Positions 51,211-60,888 are shown, counted from the first letter of the stretch. The stretch is 64,000 bases of DNA from Streptomyces albospinus (GCF_014648695.1 NZ_BMRP01000001.1:36837-100836); one strand, 5' to 3'. Made by a program: numbers and translations. The notes: generated by a model not told the origin, from the sequence alone.

Positions 51211-51340
51211 GAGCATCTACGGGCACCCGGCGCCTGCCGCGGGGAGCGCTGCCGGCAGGCCCTGGAGCAGGCGCTGGGCCCGGCTCCTGCCGACGCGCCC
51301 GCGGCGGCGCCGGCGGTCGCTCACCGGAGCGCCCCGGCTG

Positions 51341-51425
51341 CTGGATCGTCGCTGGATCCGGTCGGCGGAATTCGGGTTCGCGCAGGTCACAGCGGTTGTG
51401 TCGACATTCCGGTTCAACGTGTGAG
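51341..51425 (+). repeat. 85-bp repeat, copy B
   Basis: Aligned without gaps to copies A and C: CTGGAT pair, GCAGGTCAC, CGACATTCCGGTTCAACGTG. A terminator hairpin follows (51440-51473). Further on, GGTGCTGGATGATCTGACGC at about 51613 resembles 29515-29535 beside copy A. Confidence 0.8.
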
Positions 51426-51439
51426 GTTTTCGAACGGGA

Positions 51440-51480
51440 GCCCTCCGGCCTGTGTTCGCACAGGTCGGAGGGCTTCTTCT
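51440..51480 (+). terminator. Terminator after 85-bp repeat copy B
   Basis: GCCCTCCGGCCTGTG pairs with CACAGGTCGGAGGGC (one mismatch) around TTCG, then TTCTTCT. Confidence 0.8.
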
Positions 51481-51653
51481 GTTCGGAGGTGGTGGAGTTT
51501 CAACGGAACGTTGTGTGGGGTCGTCCGGGAGTGTGCTGGTGCTGTTTGTGCAGGTCGGCGGCGCGGTCGAGGGTAGTTGAATCCGGGCGGGGTTTTCCGG
51601 TGCCGGATCATCGGTGCTGGATGATCTGACGCTTCGTCGGGTCTTGTGCTGGG

Positions 51654-51947
51654 ATGGGCCACAGCCTCGCCGAAGCCGCCGACGCCCTGACCGTAGGACT
51701 CGCCCGCACCCGGCCCGGCGTGGGCCGCCTGCTGGTCATCGCCTCCGACGGTTACTACCGCGCCCGCGAGGCCGCCCGCGCCGCTGCCCGCATCACCGCC
51801 CTACGCACCGCAGGGTGCGCGGTGCTGTGGCTCGTCTTCGCCCCTGACCCCCGCCCCCCGGCGCGACCCTGCTGCAACTGGCCAACCCGGCCCGGGCCGC
51901 CGCCGCGATCGGCCGGGGCCGTCATCCGCGCCCTGGCCACCACCTGA
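51654..51947 (+). pseudogene. VWA-domain protein, C-terminal remnant
   Basis: GHSLAEAADALTVGLARTRP, GRLLVIASDGYYRAREAARA and AGCAVLWLVFAPDPRP belong to a von Willebrand A-like domain C-terminus. After about residue 68 the expected sequence (LLQLANPARAAAAI) continues in another frame, so there is a frameshift near 51855. No upstream part of the gene is present. Confidence 0.55.
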
Positions 51948-52375
51948 CCGCACACGGTCGCCCTGGCATCCCCGGGGTGACGCCTCGCCCGCACGCCGCC
52001 GCGGCCCGCGGAACGCCGCCCCGCGCCCATGTATCCCATGCCTGCTCACCGAGGCGCGCGCACCCGCCTCGCCATACCCGCCGCCAAGGTGCCCGCCCAT
52101 GCACGAACGGCTCGCTCAGCCGGTCGTCGAGCTCCAGGACCGCCACCCACCCGGTCGCCGACCACCCTTGCCGGCCGGCCTCGTCGCCGAGGCCGCCGCC
52201 TGCCAACTGAACCTGGCCACGCCCAAGGGAATTGATCAAGGAAGCAACGGTTTCTTGCCAATCCGCACCAATAGACACACTGATGACCCTGCCTCGAATA
52301 TTTCTTTGCCCGTCTCTTACTCCCCCTTGGGCACCGTCTGGTGAGCTGCTGTGGGGTTTCAACAAGGGGGAAAGT
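51948..52375. other. Region upstream of the toxin operon
   Basis: No credible gene in about 430 bases. The right part is AT-richer than its surroundings, with TTGATCAAGGAAGC and TATTTC-like elements, and probably holds the promoter of the WXG100/RHS operon. I could not fix -35 and -10 boxes. Confidence 0.45.
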
Positions 52376-53110
52376 ATGGCGATCGAGCTGCCTGGTCAGG
52401 TGGTGTCGTTCCTTCAGTTCATTGGGGTGAACTGGCCGGACATCAATGAGGACAAGGTCCGCGAGTTCGGTTCTCACGTGCGGGATTTCGCGCAGAAGGT
52501 GGATGACACCCACAAGGAATCCACCTCCACAGTCAAGCAGCTCGAAGACGTGTATCAGGGTGCGTCGTACGAGGCGCTGCTGGCCAAGTGGGGTCAGATG
52601 TCCGACAGCCACATGACGGAGCTGGTGAACGCCTGCCATGTGGTGGCCGACGCACTGGATGTCGCGGCGGACACGATCGTGGCGATGAAGGTAGAGGCGA
52701 TCGCCGAACTGACCGTGCTGGCCATTACGTTCATCGCCGACCAGGCCGCGGCCGTCGCCACCTTGGGGATCGCTGAGGCGGCCGAGGCGCTGGTCGTCGA
52801 GGCTGCCGAGAAGCTGATGGACTACCTGGTGCAGCAGCTGGAGCAGTACATCATCGGCCAGGTCGTCGAGGCTGCCATCGATCCCCTCGTAGAGACGGTC
52901 GGCAAGGCGGTGGGCGGCCTGGTCTTCCAGGCCGCCGAGTCCGCCCTCGGCGTCTCCGCCGGCGGCGGAGACGGCCGTGCGGGCGAGAGCTTCTCCATCC
53001 ACCCGGAGGCCCTGCACGCGCGCGCGGAGAAACTGCACGCACATGCACGGACGGTGGCCGGGCACGCCGCCGAATTCGAGTCGAAGGCTGCGGGGCTGAG
53101 CTTCGTATGA
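52376..53110 (+). CDS. WXG100-like N-terminal toxin-associated protein
   Basis: A 244-residue helical protein. AAGGGGGAAAGT precedes the ATG. INWPDINEDKVREFG-like helices (NWPDINEDKVREFGSHVRD) and YQGASYEALLAKWGQMSDSH give a WXG100/ESX-type helical hairpin, extended by a hydrophobic region (about 120-200). Such proteins precede polymorphic toxins in Streptomyces and probably guide them to a type VII-like export route. It overlaps the RHS gene by four bases. Confidence 0.75.
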   Translation: MAIELPGQVVSFLQFIGVNWPDINEDKVREFGSHVRDFAQKVDDTHKESTSTVKQLEDVYQGASYEALLAKWGQMSDSHMTELVNACHVVADALDVAADTIVAMKVEAIAELTVLAITFIADQAAAVATLGIAEAAEALVVEAAEKLMDYLVQQLEQYIIGQVVEAAIDPLVETVGKAVGGLVFQAAESALGVSAGGGDGRAGESFSIHPEALHARAEKLHAHARTVAGHAAEFESKAAGLSFV

Positions 53111-56100
53111 GCAATCCGATCGTCAAGGCGCTGGAGCACGGCGCGGCGAAACTGGGCAAGGTCCTTGGCAAGGACGCCGGCAAGGCGGTCCAGGACCTTT
53201 ACCACGGGACGGGCCATCGGCTGAAGAAGGTCGCCACCAACCACGCAGAGAACGACGCCAAGCACGCTGCGGAGCTCGACAAGCTCCTCAAGGGTGGCAA
53301 GGAGGACATCCCGCACGCGCCCCACGCGACGGGCGGCGGCCGCCCCGGCGGCCGCGACAAGCCGTCCGACGTGCGGCCGGACTCGATGAATGGCTCCACC
53401 AGCGACCCGCATCTCACCGGACGCCCCACGCGCGACCGGCCCTGTGAGAACGACCCGGTCGACGTCGCCAGCGGCGAGCTGCTGCAGACGGAGACCGATC
53501 TCGACCTGCCCGGTGTTCTGCCGCTGCAGATCTCCCGTACGCACCTGTCCTCGTACCGGTACGGGCAGTTCTTCGGCCCGTCCTGGGCCTCTGTACTGGA
53601 CGAACGTCTGGAGGTGGCGGAGGACGGGGTCATCTGGGCCCGTGAGGACGGTTCCTTGCTGCGGTATGAGTCCCTGCCACCAGCGGGCAGCGACGAGGCG
53701 GTCTACCCCGTCACCGGGGCGCGGCTGCCGCTCGTCCATGCCGGCGCCGGGGCGCTCGGCGAGACCACGTACGAGATCACCGACCGGCGCACCGGCATCG
53801 TCCGCCTCTTCGCCGACTCCCCCTCCCGGTCGGGTTGGTTCTGGCTGCAGTACATCGTCGACCGGAACGGCAACGAGATCGCCCTCTCCCGCCTGGAGGA
53901 CGGCACCCCGACGACGGTCCACCACAGCGGCGGCTACGTCGTGCGTATCCACACCGAGGCAGGCCGCGTCTCCAACCTCGCTCTGGACACCTCCGACGGA
54001 CCGGCCGAGATCAAGTCCTACCGCTACGGCGACGGCGGCGGCAACGTCACCCACGTGGTCAACTCCTCCGGAAAGGCCCTGGAGTTCGGTTACGACGACT
54101 TCGGTCGGATGACCTCGTGGACGGACCGGAACGGCTCGACGTTCCGGTACGAGTACGACCACTGGCACCGTGTCGTGCGTACGATCGGCCCGGACGGTGT
54201 CCTCTCAAGCCGCTTCGCCTACGACCGTGCCCAGCGCACCACCCGGTACATCAACTCCCAGGGTGCCGTCACCGTCTACCAGTTCAACGCCCGGCATCAG
54301 GTGATCGCCGAGACCGATCCGATCGGGAACACGGTCAGGCGTGAGTGGGATGAGCACGGCAACCTGCTCGCCGAGACGGACCCGCTGGGCCACACCACTC
54401 ATTACGCGTACGACGACGCCCAGAACCTCACCGCAGTTCACCGGCCTGACGGCACCACGGTCCGCGCCGTGTACAACGGTCTGAACCTGCCCGCGGAGAT
54501 CACGACGCCGGACGGCTCCATCTGGCGGCAGGCATTCGACGAGGGGGGCAACCTCACCGAACACACCGCGCCGGACAGCACCGTCACACGGTACGGGTAC
54601 GACCTCACCGGCGCGGTCGCCGAGATCATCGCCCCGGACGGCTCCAGGTCGAGCTACGCGAACAACGGGGCCGGCCTGCCGACCTCGTACACCGACGCTC
54701 TCGGCCACACCGCGCACGTGGAGCGCGACGCCTTCGGGCGCCCGGTCGCACTGACCGACCCACTCGGAGTGCGTACGCACCTGGAGTGGACCCGCGAAGG
54801 CAAGATCGCCACCCGCACCCGCGCGGACGGCGCCCGGGAGACCTGGGAGTGGGACGGGGAAGGCAACCTCCACCGGCACACAGATCAGGTGGGCGGCGTT
54901 TCGGCGTACGCGTACACGCACTTCGACAAGCTCGTCTCCCGCACCACTCCCGACGGCGCCACCTACCGCTTCACCTACGACACCGAGCTGCGCCTCACCC
55001 AGGTCACCGACCCCGCCGGCCTGACCTGGGACTACACCTTCAACGAAGCGGGCCGCCTCACCGCCGAATCCGACTTCGACAGCCGCACCTCCACTTACGG
55101 TCACGATGCCGCGGGGCACCTCGCCACCCGTATCACCCCCACCGGCGACAGCGTTACCTACGAGCGGGATGCCCTGGGACGCATCACAGCCAAGGAAGCC
55201 GCCGGACACGTCACCCGCTACCGGCACGACGCCCAGGGCCGCCTCCTCGAAGCTGCCACCGCCACCTCCCGCGTCGCCTACGAACGCGACGTACGTGGCC
55301 GGGTGCTGGCGGAGACGGTCGACGGCCGTACCGTCCGCTACACCTACGACGCGCTGGGCCGCCGCACTTCCCGCACCACGCCGACCGGTGCCGTCACCCG
55401 CTACGCATACGATGCCGCAGGCCGCACCACGGGCGTCGATATCGACAGCCACGCCCTCGCCTTCACCCACGACGCCGCAGGCCGCGAGACCACGCGTACC
55501 TTCGGCACCCCCGACGCTCCGGTTTCGGTGACCTCGGTGTGGGACATGTCCGGCCGTCTCGTCGCCCGCGCCGCCGCCGCCCCCGGCCGCACCCTCACCT
55601 CCCGCACCTACCGCTACCGGCCGGACGGCCACCTCGCCGCCGTCACCGACGAACGCCTCGGCACCGGGCGCCAGTTCACCCTCGACCCGATCGGCCGCCC
55701 ACTCGGCGTCAGCGCCGAGAACTGGATCGAGCGATACAGCTACGACCTCGCGGGAAACCAGACCGAGGCCGCTTGGCCCGACCAGGCCGGCCACGACGAG
55801 GCCCGCGGCCCCCGCACCTACGCCGGCACCTGCCTGGAGTTCGCAGGTCGCGTCCGCTACGAGTACGACGCCGCAGGCCGCATCACACTCCGTCAGAAGA
55901 AGCGCCTGTCGGCCAAGCCTGACACGTGGCGCTATGCATGGGACGCCGAAGACCGCCTCACGGCCTGTACCACCCCCGACGGCACCCGCTGGACCTATAC
56001 CTATGACGCCATCGGGCGTCGCGCTGCCAAGACCCGCCTCGCCGCCGACGGGCAATCACCGGCCGAGACCGTGGCGTTCACCTGGGACGGCACCCGCCTC

Positions 56101-56826
56101 GCCGAGGAGCACTCCAGCACCACCGACGTCACCACCACCTGGGACCACAAGGGACACACCCCTCTTGCCCAGTACGAACGCAAGCGCCTCTCCCAGGACG
56201 AAGTCGACGCCCGCTTCTTCGCCATCGCCACCGACCTCACCGGTATGCCGACGGAGCTCATCAGCGAGGACGGCGACCTCGCGTGGCAAGCCCGCACCAC
56301 CACCTGGGGCTCCACTGCCTGGAACCGCAACGCCACCGCGTACACGCCCCTGCGCTATCCCGGGCAGTACGCCGACCGCGAGACGGAGCTGCACTACAAC
56401 TTCTTCCGGCACTACGACCCCGACACCGGACGGTACGCCAGCCCGGACCCGCTTGGGCTCGGACCGGCCGCCAACCCGGTCAGCTATGTGCTGAACCCCT
56501 CACGCTGGCGGGATCCCCTTGGTCTGTTCGGCTGCGAAGGCGATGACGAATTCTCAAGCCACCACGAACCAGCGCGTGATCTTTCCCGGTACACTGAAGG
56601 ACAGAAGACTCGCGATCCGAGTTCGCAGTGGTATCACGAATACCTGAGTAACGATGAGCTTGTGGCGTCATTCAACCATGCTGGACCAGGGGATGGATTC
56701 CTTGTTTCGCCCGGAGGGCAAGTACTCGGTGGGCACCACAGATGGGATGAGCTCATGACCAGGGTGGGCGATGGCCGTATCGATCCCGAAACTCCCATCC
56801 GTGTCGATGTTCTTGGCGGGGAGTAG
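53107..56826 (+). CDS. RHS-repeat polymorphic toxin
   Basis: A 1239-residue RHS toxin. A basic N-terminus leads into PCENDPVDVASGELLQTETD (about 112-131), the typical RHS entry domain. YD repeats (for example YDDFGRMTSWTDRNGSTFRY) run about 280-1090 and form a shell. The core ends in RYASPDPLGLGPAANPVSYV and WRDPLGL at about 1140. The last 97 residues are the variable tip: QWYHEYLSNDELVASFNHAG and GGQVLGGHHRWDEL. GHHR is reminiscent of ParB-like nuclease toxins. An immunity gene follows after five bases. Confidence 0.9.
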   Translation: MSNPIVKALEHGAAKLGKVLGKDAGKAVQDLYHGTGHRLKKVATNHAENDAKHAAELDKLLKGGKEDIPHAPHATGGGRPGGRDKPSDVRPDSMNGSTSDPHLTGRPTRDRPCENDPVDVASGELLQTETDLDLPGVLPLQISRTHLSSYRYGQFFGPSWASVLDERLEVAEDGVIWAREDGSLLRYESLPPAGSDEAVYPVTGARLPLVHAGAGALGETTYEITDRRTGIVRLFADSPSRSGWFWLQYIVDRNGNEIALSRLEDGTPTTVHHSGGYVVRIHTEAGRVSNLALDTSDGPAEIKSYRYGDGGGNVTHVVNSSGKALEFGYDDFGRMTSWTDRNGSTFRYEYDHWHRVVRTIGPDGVLSSRFAYDRAQRTTRYINSQGAVTVYQFNARHQVIAETDPIGNTVRREWDEHGNLLAETDPLGHTTHYAYDDAQNLTAVHRPDGTTVRAVYNGLNLPAEITTPDGSIWRQAFDEGGNLTEHTAPDSTVTRYGYDLTGAVAEIIAPDGSRSSYANNGAGLPTSYTDALGHTAHVERDAFGRPVALTDPLGVRTHLEWTREGKIATRTRADGARETWEWDGEGNLHRHTDQVGGVSAYAYTHFDKLVSRTTPDGATYRFTYDTELRLTQVTDPAGLTWDYTFNEAGRLTAESDFDSRTSTYGHDAAGHLATRITPTGDSVTYERDALGRITAKEAAGHVTRYRHDAQGRLLEAATATSRVAYERDVRGRVLAETVDGRTVRYTYDALGRRTSRTTPTGAVTRYAYDAAGRTTGVDIDSHALAFTHDAAGRETTRTFGTPDAPVSVTSVWDMSGRLVARAAAAPGRTLTSRTYRYRPDGHLAAVTDERLGTGRQFTLDPIGRPLGVSAENWIERYSYDLAGNQTEAAWPDQAGHDEARGPRTYAGTCLEFAGRVRYEYDAAGRITLRQKKRLSAKPDTWRYAWDAEDRLTACTTPDGTRWTYTYDAIGRRAAKTRLAADGQSPAETVAFTWDGTRLAEEHSSTTDVTTTWDHKGHTPLAQYERKRLSQDEVDARFFAIATDLTGMPTELISEDGDLAWQARTTTWGSTAWNRNATAYTPLRYPGQYADRETELHYNFFRHYDPDTGRYASPDPLGLGPAANPVSYVLNPSRWRDPLGLFGCEGDDEFSSHHEPARDLSRYTEGQKTRDPSSQWYHEYLSNDELVASFNHAGPGDGFLVSPGGQVLGGHHRWDELMTRVGDGRIDPETPIRVDVLGGE

Positions 56827-56831
56827 GGACT

Positions 56832-57221
56832 ATGTCGCTCGTCCGGTCTTCAGATCCTGATTATCGCGTGTGCCAGGTCAGCTTCGCGGATCTGCTCGAA
56901 CTGCAGTTGCGGGCAGAGAGGGAAGGGTGGGCAACGCGGTGGTCCTCTGAGGAGTCCCTTCGCGGGCAGGTGAAGGAGGCTTCCGTATTTCTCTGCCCGA
57001 TCTTGCGGGAGGAGCGAAATGGTGAAGTTCGCTCCTATCGATGCCTCATGCTTTTCCCGGTGGAAAAGGGGGGAACCGCAGGGGGTGTGACAACAATCGA
57101 TATCGCCCCAGAGGTGCTCGCGTCAATGGAAAGGATTGATCGAGACCCGCAGGTGCGAAAGGCGCTTGCGAGAATTTTCTCCATCGCCTCGGGCGGCATC
57201 TCCATGGTCTCGAAAGACTGA
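56832..57221 (+). CDS. Probable immunity protein for the RHS toxin
   Basis: A 129-residue soluble protein, five bases after the toxin gene, the usual immunity position. FADLLELQLRAEREGWATRW and VFLCPILREERNGEVRSY show a small alpha-beta fold. Base composition is lower in GC than nearby genes, as for the toxin tip, pointing to joint transfer. No immunity family was recognised, so the call rests on context. Confidence 0.65.
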   Translation: MSLVRSSDPDYRVCQVSFADLLELQLRAEREGWATRWSSEESLRGQVKEASVFLCPILREERNGEVRSYRCLMLFPVEKGGTAGGVTTIDIAPEVLASMERIDRDPQVRKALARIFSIASGGISMVSKD

Positions 57222-57354
57222 TTTCATCCGGTCGCGACCGGATCAAGGGGATGCGCGGATGAGAGATCGCGAACCCTTCACCGGGGTCCGCTCCGCCCGC
57301 GGCTGCCGCCGGATGCCGCTCCGTGAGCTGCACGACCGCGGCGATCGCCGACTG

Positions 57355-57439
57355 CTGGATACGTGCTGGATCGGTCGCCACGCCGGGAGGTTCCCGCAGG
57401 TCACTGCGGAGCCCCCGACATTCCGGTTCAACGTGTGAG
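57355..57439 (+). repeat. 85-bp repeat, copy C
   Basis: CTGGAT pair, GCAGGTCAC and CGACATTCCGGTTCAACGTG at the same spacing as copies A and B. The hairpin CCGGCCTG/CAGGCCGG (57462-57482) follows. Copies B and C enclose the VWA fragment and the RHS toxin locus. Confidence 0.8.
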
Positions 57440-57720
57440 CGGGTGGAACAACACCTCGTCGCCGGCCTGGCGAACAGGCCGGTCAGAAGGGTCGGCTCCG
57501 CCGGGAGTCGGCCCTCTGTGCTTTCTCGTGCGGGGACGGTGCGGGTGTGGTGGGCATCGGGCGGGGCCGGGTCGGGGCGGAGGTTTTCAGGCCGCGGGGT
57601 GTGTTCCTGGAGGGGCTGAGCTGGGGGTAATTACTTTGGGTGAATCTCTGGTGTGGGCTTGCGGTTGGCGACGCGCGGTTGCCACGCTGTTGCTGACTGT
57701 CAAGCTGTTGGGAGGGGCAT
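57440..57720. other. Junction of accessory and conserved chromosome
   Basis: No credible gene. It has a perfect 8-bp hairpin at 57462 and GGGTCGGCTCCGCC/GGGAGTCGGCCC near 57490, both terminator-like. The GntR gene with GGGAGGGG ribosome binding site starts after it. Confidence 0.5.
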
Positions 57721-58470
57721 GTGTCTTTCGGTGAGCAGCCTGCGTACCTCCGCGTCGCCGGTGACCTGCGCCAGAAGATCGTCGACGGGGTGCTGGCCCC
57801 GCACACCCGTCTCCCTTCCCAGGCCCGTATCCGCGAGGAGTACGGCGTCTCGGACACCGTGGCGCTGGAGGCGCGCAAGGTTCTGATGGCCGAGGGCCTG
57901 GTGGAGGGGCGCTCGGGGTCGGGGACATATGTGCGCGAACAGCCCGTGCCGCGCCGTATCGCTCGCGCCGGCTACCACTCCGGGGGCTGTACGCCGTTCC
58001 GTCAGGAGCAGACGGACGAGCGGGTGCGCGGCACTTGGGAGTCCAACAGCGAGCAGGAGGCGGCCAGTTCGGCGGTGGCGGCGCGGCTGCGGATCCCGGT
58101 GGGGGCCCGTGTGATGCGGACCCGCTATGTGTTCCGCGCGGAGGGCGAGCCGTCGATGCTCTCCACCTCCTGGGAGCCGCTGGCGGTCACCGGGCGGACG
58201 CCGGTGATGCTGCCGGAGGAGGGCCCGCTGGCCGGCCGCGGGGTGGTCGAGCGGATGGCCGCGATCGACGTGGTGGTGGACAACGTCATCGAGGAGGTCG
58301 GGGCGCGGCCGGGGCTGGCCGAGGAGGCGATGGCGCTGGGCGGTGTGCCGGGGCATGCGGTGCTGGTGATCTCGCGGACGTACTTCGCGGGCGGCCGGCC
58401 GGTCGAGACGGCCGATGTGATCACGCTCGCGGCCCGCCATCGGGTGGCGTACCACCTACCGGTGAAGTAG
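57721..58470 (+). CDS. GntR family regulator (HutC/UTRA type)
   Basis: A 249-residue regulator. GGGAGGGGCAT precedes the GTG. The winged helix is at about 10-75 (YLRVAGDLRQKIVDGVLAPH, LPSQARIREEYGVSDTVAL). The C-terminal ligand domain (about 95-249) has RTRYVFRAEGEPSMLSTSWE and VISRTYFAGGRPVETADV, the UTRA effector-binding fold. Close to an amino acid permease, it may control transport, but the intergenic gap of 338 bases shows they are separate units. Confidence 0.9.
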   Translation: MSFGEQPAYLRVAGDLRQKIVDGVLAPHTRLPSQARIREEYGVSDTVALEARKVLMAEGLVEGRSGSGTYVREQPVPRRIARAGYHSGGCTPFRQEQTDERVRGTWESNSEQEAASSAVAARLRIPVGARVMRTRYVFRAEGEPSMLSTSWEPLAVTGRTPVMLPEEGPLAGRGVVERMAAIDVVVDNVIEEVGARPGLAEEAMALGGVPGHAVLVISRTYFAGGRPVETADVITLAARHRVAYHLPVK

Positions 58471-58808
58471 CGGAGTGGCGGACCGGGCACGTGGAGTGCC
58501 CGGCGGCCGGTTGGGTGTGCCGGACGGTCCGCGGGGGCCCGCCGCGGACACCCGGTGGGCTCCTCATGTTCGCCAAGTAGACGTCCAGTACTGGAATCGC
58601 AGGGTCCGCTGACCGCGATTTCCAGCCGATTTCAGTGTCCCTTTTGTGGTGTTCTGTACGCCAGTGTCGTCCGTTTACCGGTGTTGGAAACCTCACAGAG
58701 GCTCAACTGGGCGGGATTTTTTGCTCGGTGTGGGAACCGGATCTACGGATTCGCTCTTACGATGGCGAAGTTTGTGCACGGCACGGGGGAAGACCAGGAG
58801 ACCAGCAC
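58471..58808. other. Intergenic region before the permease
   Basis: No credible gene. TTGGGTGTGCCGG and the AT-rich TTCAGTGTCCCTTTTGTGGT probably contain the permease promoter. AGGAGACCAGCAC is the ribosome binding site for the GTG that follows. Confidence 0.45.
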
Positions 58809-60488
58809 GTGAGCACGACGAAGACAGCGAGCGCGGAGCAGGGCTCGCACTCGAATTACCGTCGGTCCCTCGGGACCATTGCCCTGACCGCCACTGGTCT
58901 CGGGTCGATCATCGGTTCCGGTTGGCTCTTCGGAGCCGCGCGGGCCTCTGCCATCGCCGGACCGGCCGCCATCGTGGCCTGGATCATCGGCGCCGTCGTC
59001 GCGCTCACCATCGCGCTCACGTACACCGAACTCGGCTCGATGTTCCCGAAGGCCGGCGGCATGGTCCGCTACGGCCAGTACTCGCACGGCTCGCTGGCCG
59101 GGTACCTGGCCGCCTGGGCGAACTGGATCGCCATCGTCTCGGTGATCCCCGGTGAGGCCACCGCCTCCGTCCAGTACATGAGCAGCTGGAGCTTCAGCTG
59201 GGCGCAGGGGCTGTACAACGGCAAGGAGCTGACCGGCACCGGCGTCGGGCTGGCCAGCGTCCTGCTGGTCTTCTACTTCTTCCTCAACTGGTTCGCGATC
59301 ACGCTGTTCGCCAAGACCAACACCGCGATCACGGTCTTCAAGGTCGTCGTCCCGGTGCTGACCGCGAGTGCGCTGATGGTGGCGCACTTCGACACCAGCA
59401 ACATCACCAGCCACGGCGGGTTCACCCCCCACGGCTGGAGCTCGGTCTTCACCGCGGTCGCCGTCTCCGGCATCGTCTGGGCGTACAACGGCTTCCAGTC
59501 CCCGCTGAACATGGCCGGGGAGGCCCGCAACCCGGGCAAGTCGCTGCCCAAGGCCGTGATCTCGTCGATCCTGATCGCCCTGGTCATCTACGTCGCCCTC
59601 CAGATCGCGTTCCTGATGGGCGTGCCCGGCGACAAGCTCGCCGCCCACGGCTGGGCGGGGCTCGGCTTCAACTCCCCGCTCGCCGACCTCGCGGTGGCCT
59701 GGGGCCTGAACTGGCTCGCGATGCTGCTGTACGCGGACGCGTTCATCTCGCCGTCCGGCACGGGCATGATCTACGCCGCCACCACCTCGCGCATGATCCA
59801 CGGTGTGCAGGAGAACGGCCATCTGCCCGGCGTCTTCGGCAAGGTGGACAAGAAGACCGGTGTGCCGCGGCCGGCGCTGCTGCTCAACCTCGCGATCGCC
59901 TTCCTGTTCCTCGCGGTGTTCCGCGGCTGGGGCTCGCTCGCCGAGATCGTCTCGGTCGCCACGGTCATCTCGTACATCACCGGGCCGGTCGCGGTGATGT
60001 CGCTGCGCCGGATCTCGCCGGACCTCAAGCGCCCGGTGCGGCTGCGTGCCATGCCGGTGATCGCGCCGATCGCCATGGTCTTCGGTTCGCTGGTGCTGTA
60101 CTGGGGCCGCTGGCCGCTGACCGGCAAGGTCATCCTGATCATGGCCGTCGGTCTGCCGGTCTGGGCCTGGTACGAGATCGGCAAGCCGCTGACCCAGGGC
60201 CGCAAGCCGTGGGCCCAGCTGCTGCCGCACCTCAAGGCCGGTGCCTGGATGGTGGCGTACCTGCTCGTGATGGCCGCCATCTCGTACATGGGCGGCAAGG
60301 AGTTCGGCGGTAAGGGCTACCTGCCGGAGGGCTGGGACGTGGTCCTGGTCGCGCTGGTCGGCCTGGCCTTCTACTTCTGGGGCGTGCGCAGCGCCTGGCG
60401 CAACCCGTCGCTGGTGCAGGCCGAGGCCGAGATGACCGAGGCCGAGGCCGCCGACGTCGCGGAGGCAAAGGCTCCGGTCGGCTCCTGA
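58809..60488 (+). CDS. APC-family amino acid permease
   Basis: A 559-residue transporter. The GTG with AGGAG eight bases upstream is chosen over longer frames. About twelve membrane segments are visible, beginning with LTATGLGSIIGSGWLFGAAR, the APC first-helix substrate site (GSGW). QSPLNMAGEARNPGKSLPKA is the conserved cytoplasmic loop. It ends with an acidic tail (EAEMTEAEAADVAEAKAP). It imports or exchanges amino acids across the cytoplasmic membrane; the substrate cannot be told. Confidence 0.92.
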   Translation: MSTTKTASAEQGSHSNYRRSLGTIALTATGLGSIIGSGWLFGAARASAIAGPAAIVAWIIGAVVALTIALTYTELGSMFPKAGGMVRYGQYSHGSLAGYLAAWANWIAIVSVIPGEATASVQYMSSWSFSWAQGLYNGKELTGTGVGLASVLLVFYFFLNWFAITLFAKTNTAITVFKVVVPVLTASALMVAHFDTSNITSHGGFTPHGWSSVFTAVAVSGIVWAYNGFQSPLNMAGEARNPGKSLPKAVISSILIALVIYVALQIAFLMGVPGDKLAAHGWAGLGFNSPLADLAVAWGLNWLAMLLYADAFISPSGTGMIYAATTSRMIHGVQENGHLPGVFGKVDKKTGVPRPALLLNLAIAFLFLAVFRGWGSLAEIVSVATVISYITGPVAVMSLRRISPDLKRPVRLRAMPVIAPIAMVFGSLVLYWGRWPLTGKVILIMAVGLPVWAWYEIGKPLTQGRKPWAQLLPHLKAGAWMVAYLLVMAAISYMGGKEFGGKGYLPEGWDVVLVALVGLAFYFWGVRSAWRNPSLVQAEAEMTEAEAADVAEAKAPVGS

Positions 60489-60519
60489 GCGCTGTTCTTC
60501 CGTGCCCGGTAAGCGGGCA

Positions 60520-60575
60520 GAACCGGCCACTCGCAGGCCGCTCTTGGCGATCCAGAGCCCGCGGGTGGCCGGTTC
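60520..60575 (+). terminator. Terminator-like inverted repeat after the permease
   Basis: GAACCGGCCAC (60520) pairs with GTGGCCGGTTC (60565) with a second internal pairing GGGC/GCCC. It lies 31 bases after the stop. Confidence 0.6.
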
Positions 60576-60708
60576 GGTATCTCTTTGTGTAAATCCATAT
60601 CCGGTGCGTAAAGGTCGGGCGTAGGCTCGGGCATATGCGGATCGCGATTTCGGCATCAGCGCAGGAGGGGCGCGTCATGGGGCGCTGCCGGGCGGACGGA
60701 GGGGCGCA

Positions 60709-60888
60709 ATGACTGACAACGGAGCCGTGCTGCCCTGGCTCGTCATCCGCCAGGACGAAGGCGGCAACCGCTATCGCGTCGGCCGCTATGCCACCCGAGC
60801 GGAGGCGGAGCGGGTGGCGGACCGCCTCGACACCCGCGGCAGTCGCCAGCTCTACGTGGTCGAGCAGGTGGGCCGCGGGACGGCGTGA
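60709..60888 (+). CDS. Small SPOR-like protein
   Basis: A 59-residue protein: WLVIRQDEGGNRYRVGRYAT, RAEAERVADRLDTRG, YVVEQVGRG. The beta-alpha-beta pattern with GNRYRVGRYAT resembles one half of a SPOR domain and is widespread as a small protein in Streptomyces. ACGGAGGGGCGCA precedes the ATG. It is soluble, with no signal peptide. It is probably a peptidoglycan-related or regulatory small protein; function is not established. Confidence 0.65.
   Translation: MTDNGAVLPWLVIRQDEGGNRYRVGRYATRAEAERVADRLDTRGSRQLYVVEQVGRGTA

Noticed and set aside
52822..56055. Long minus-strand frames opposite the RHS gene
   Set aside because: Antisense shadows of YD repeats with valine/glycine-rich content and no start signals.
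58743..60656. A 637-residue minus-strand frame opposite the permease
   Set aside because: Antisense to an unmistakable APC permease with membrane segments.
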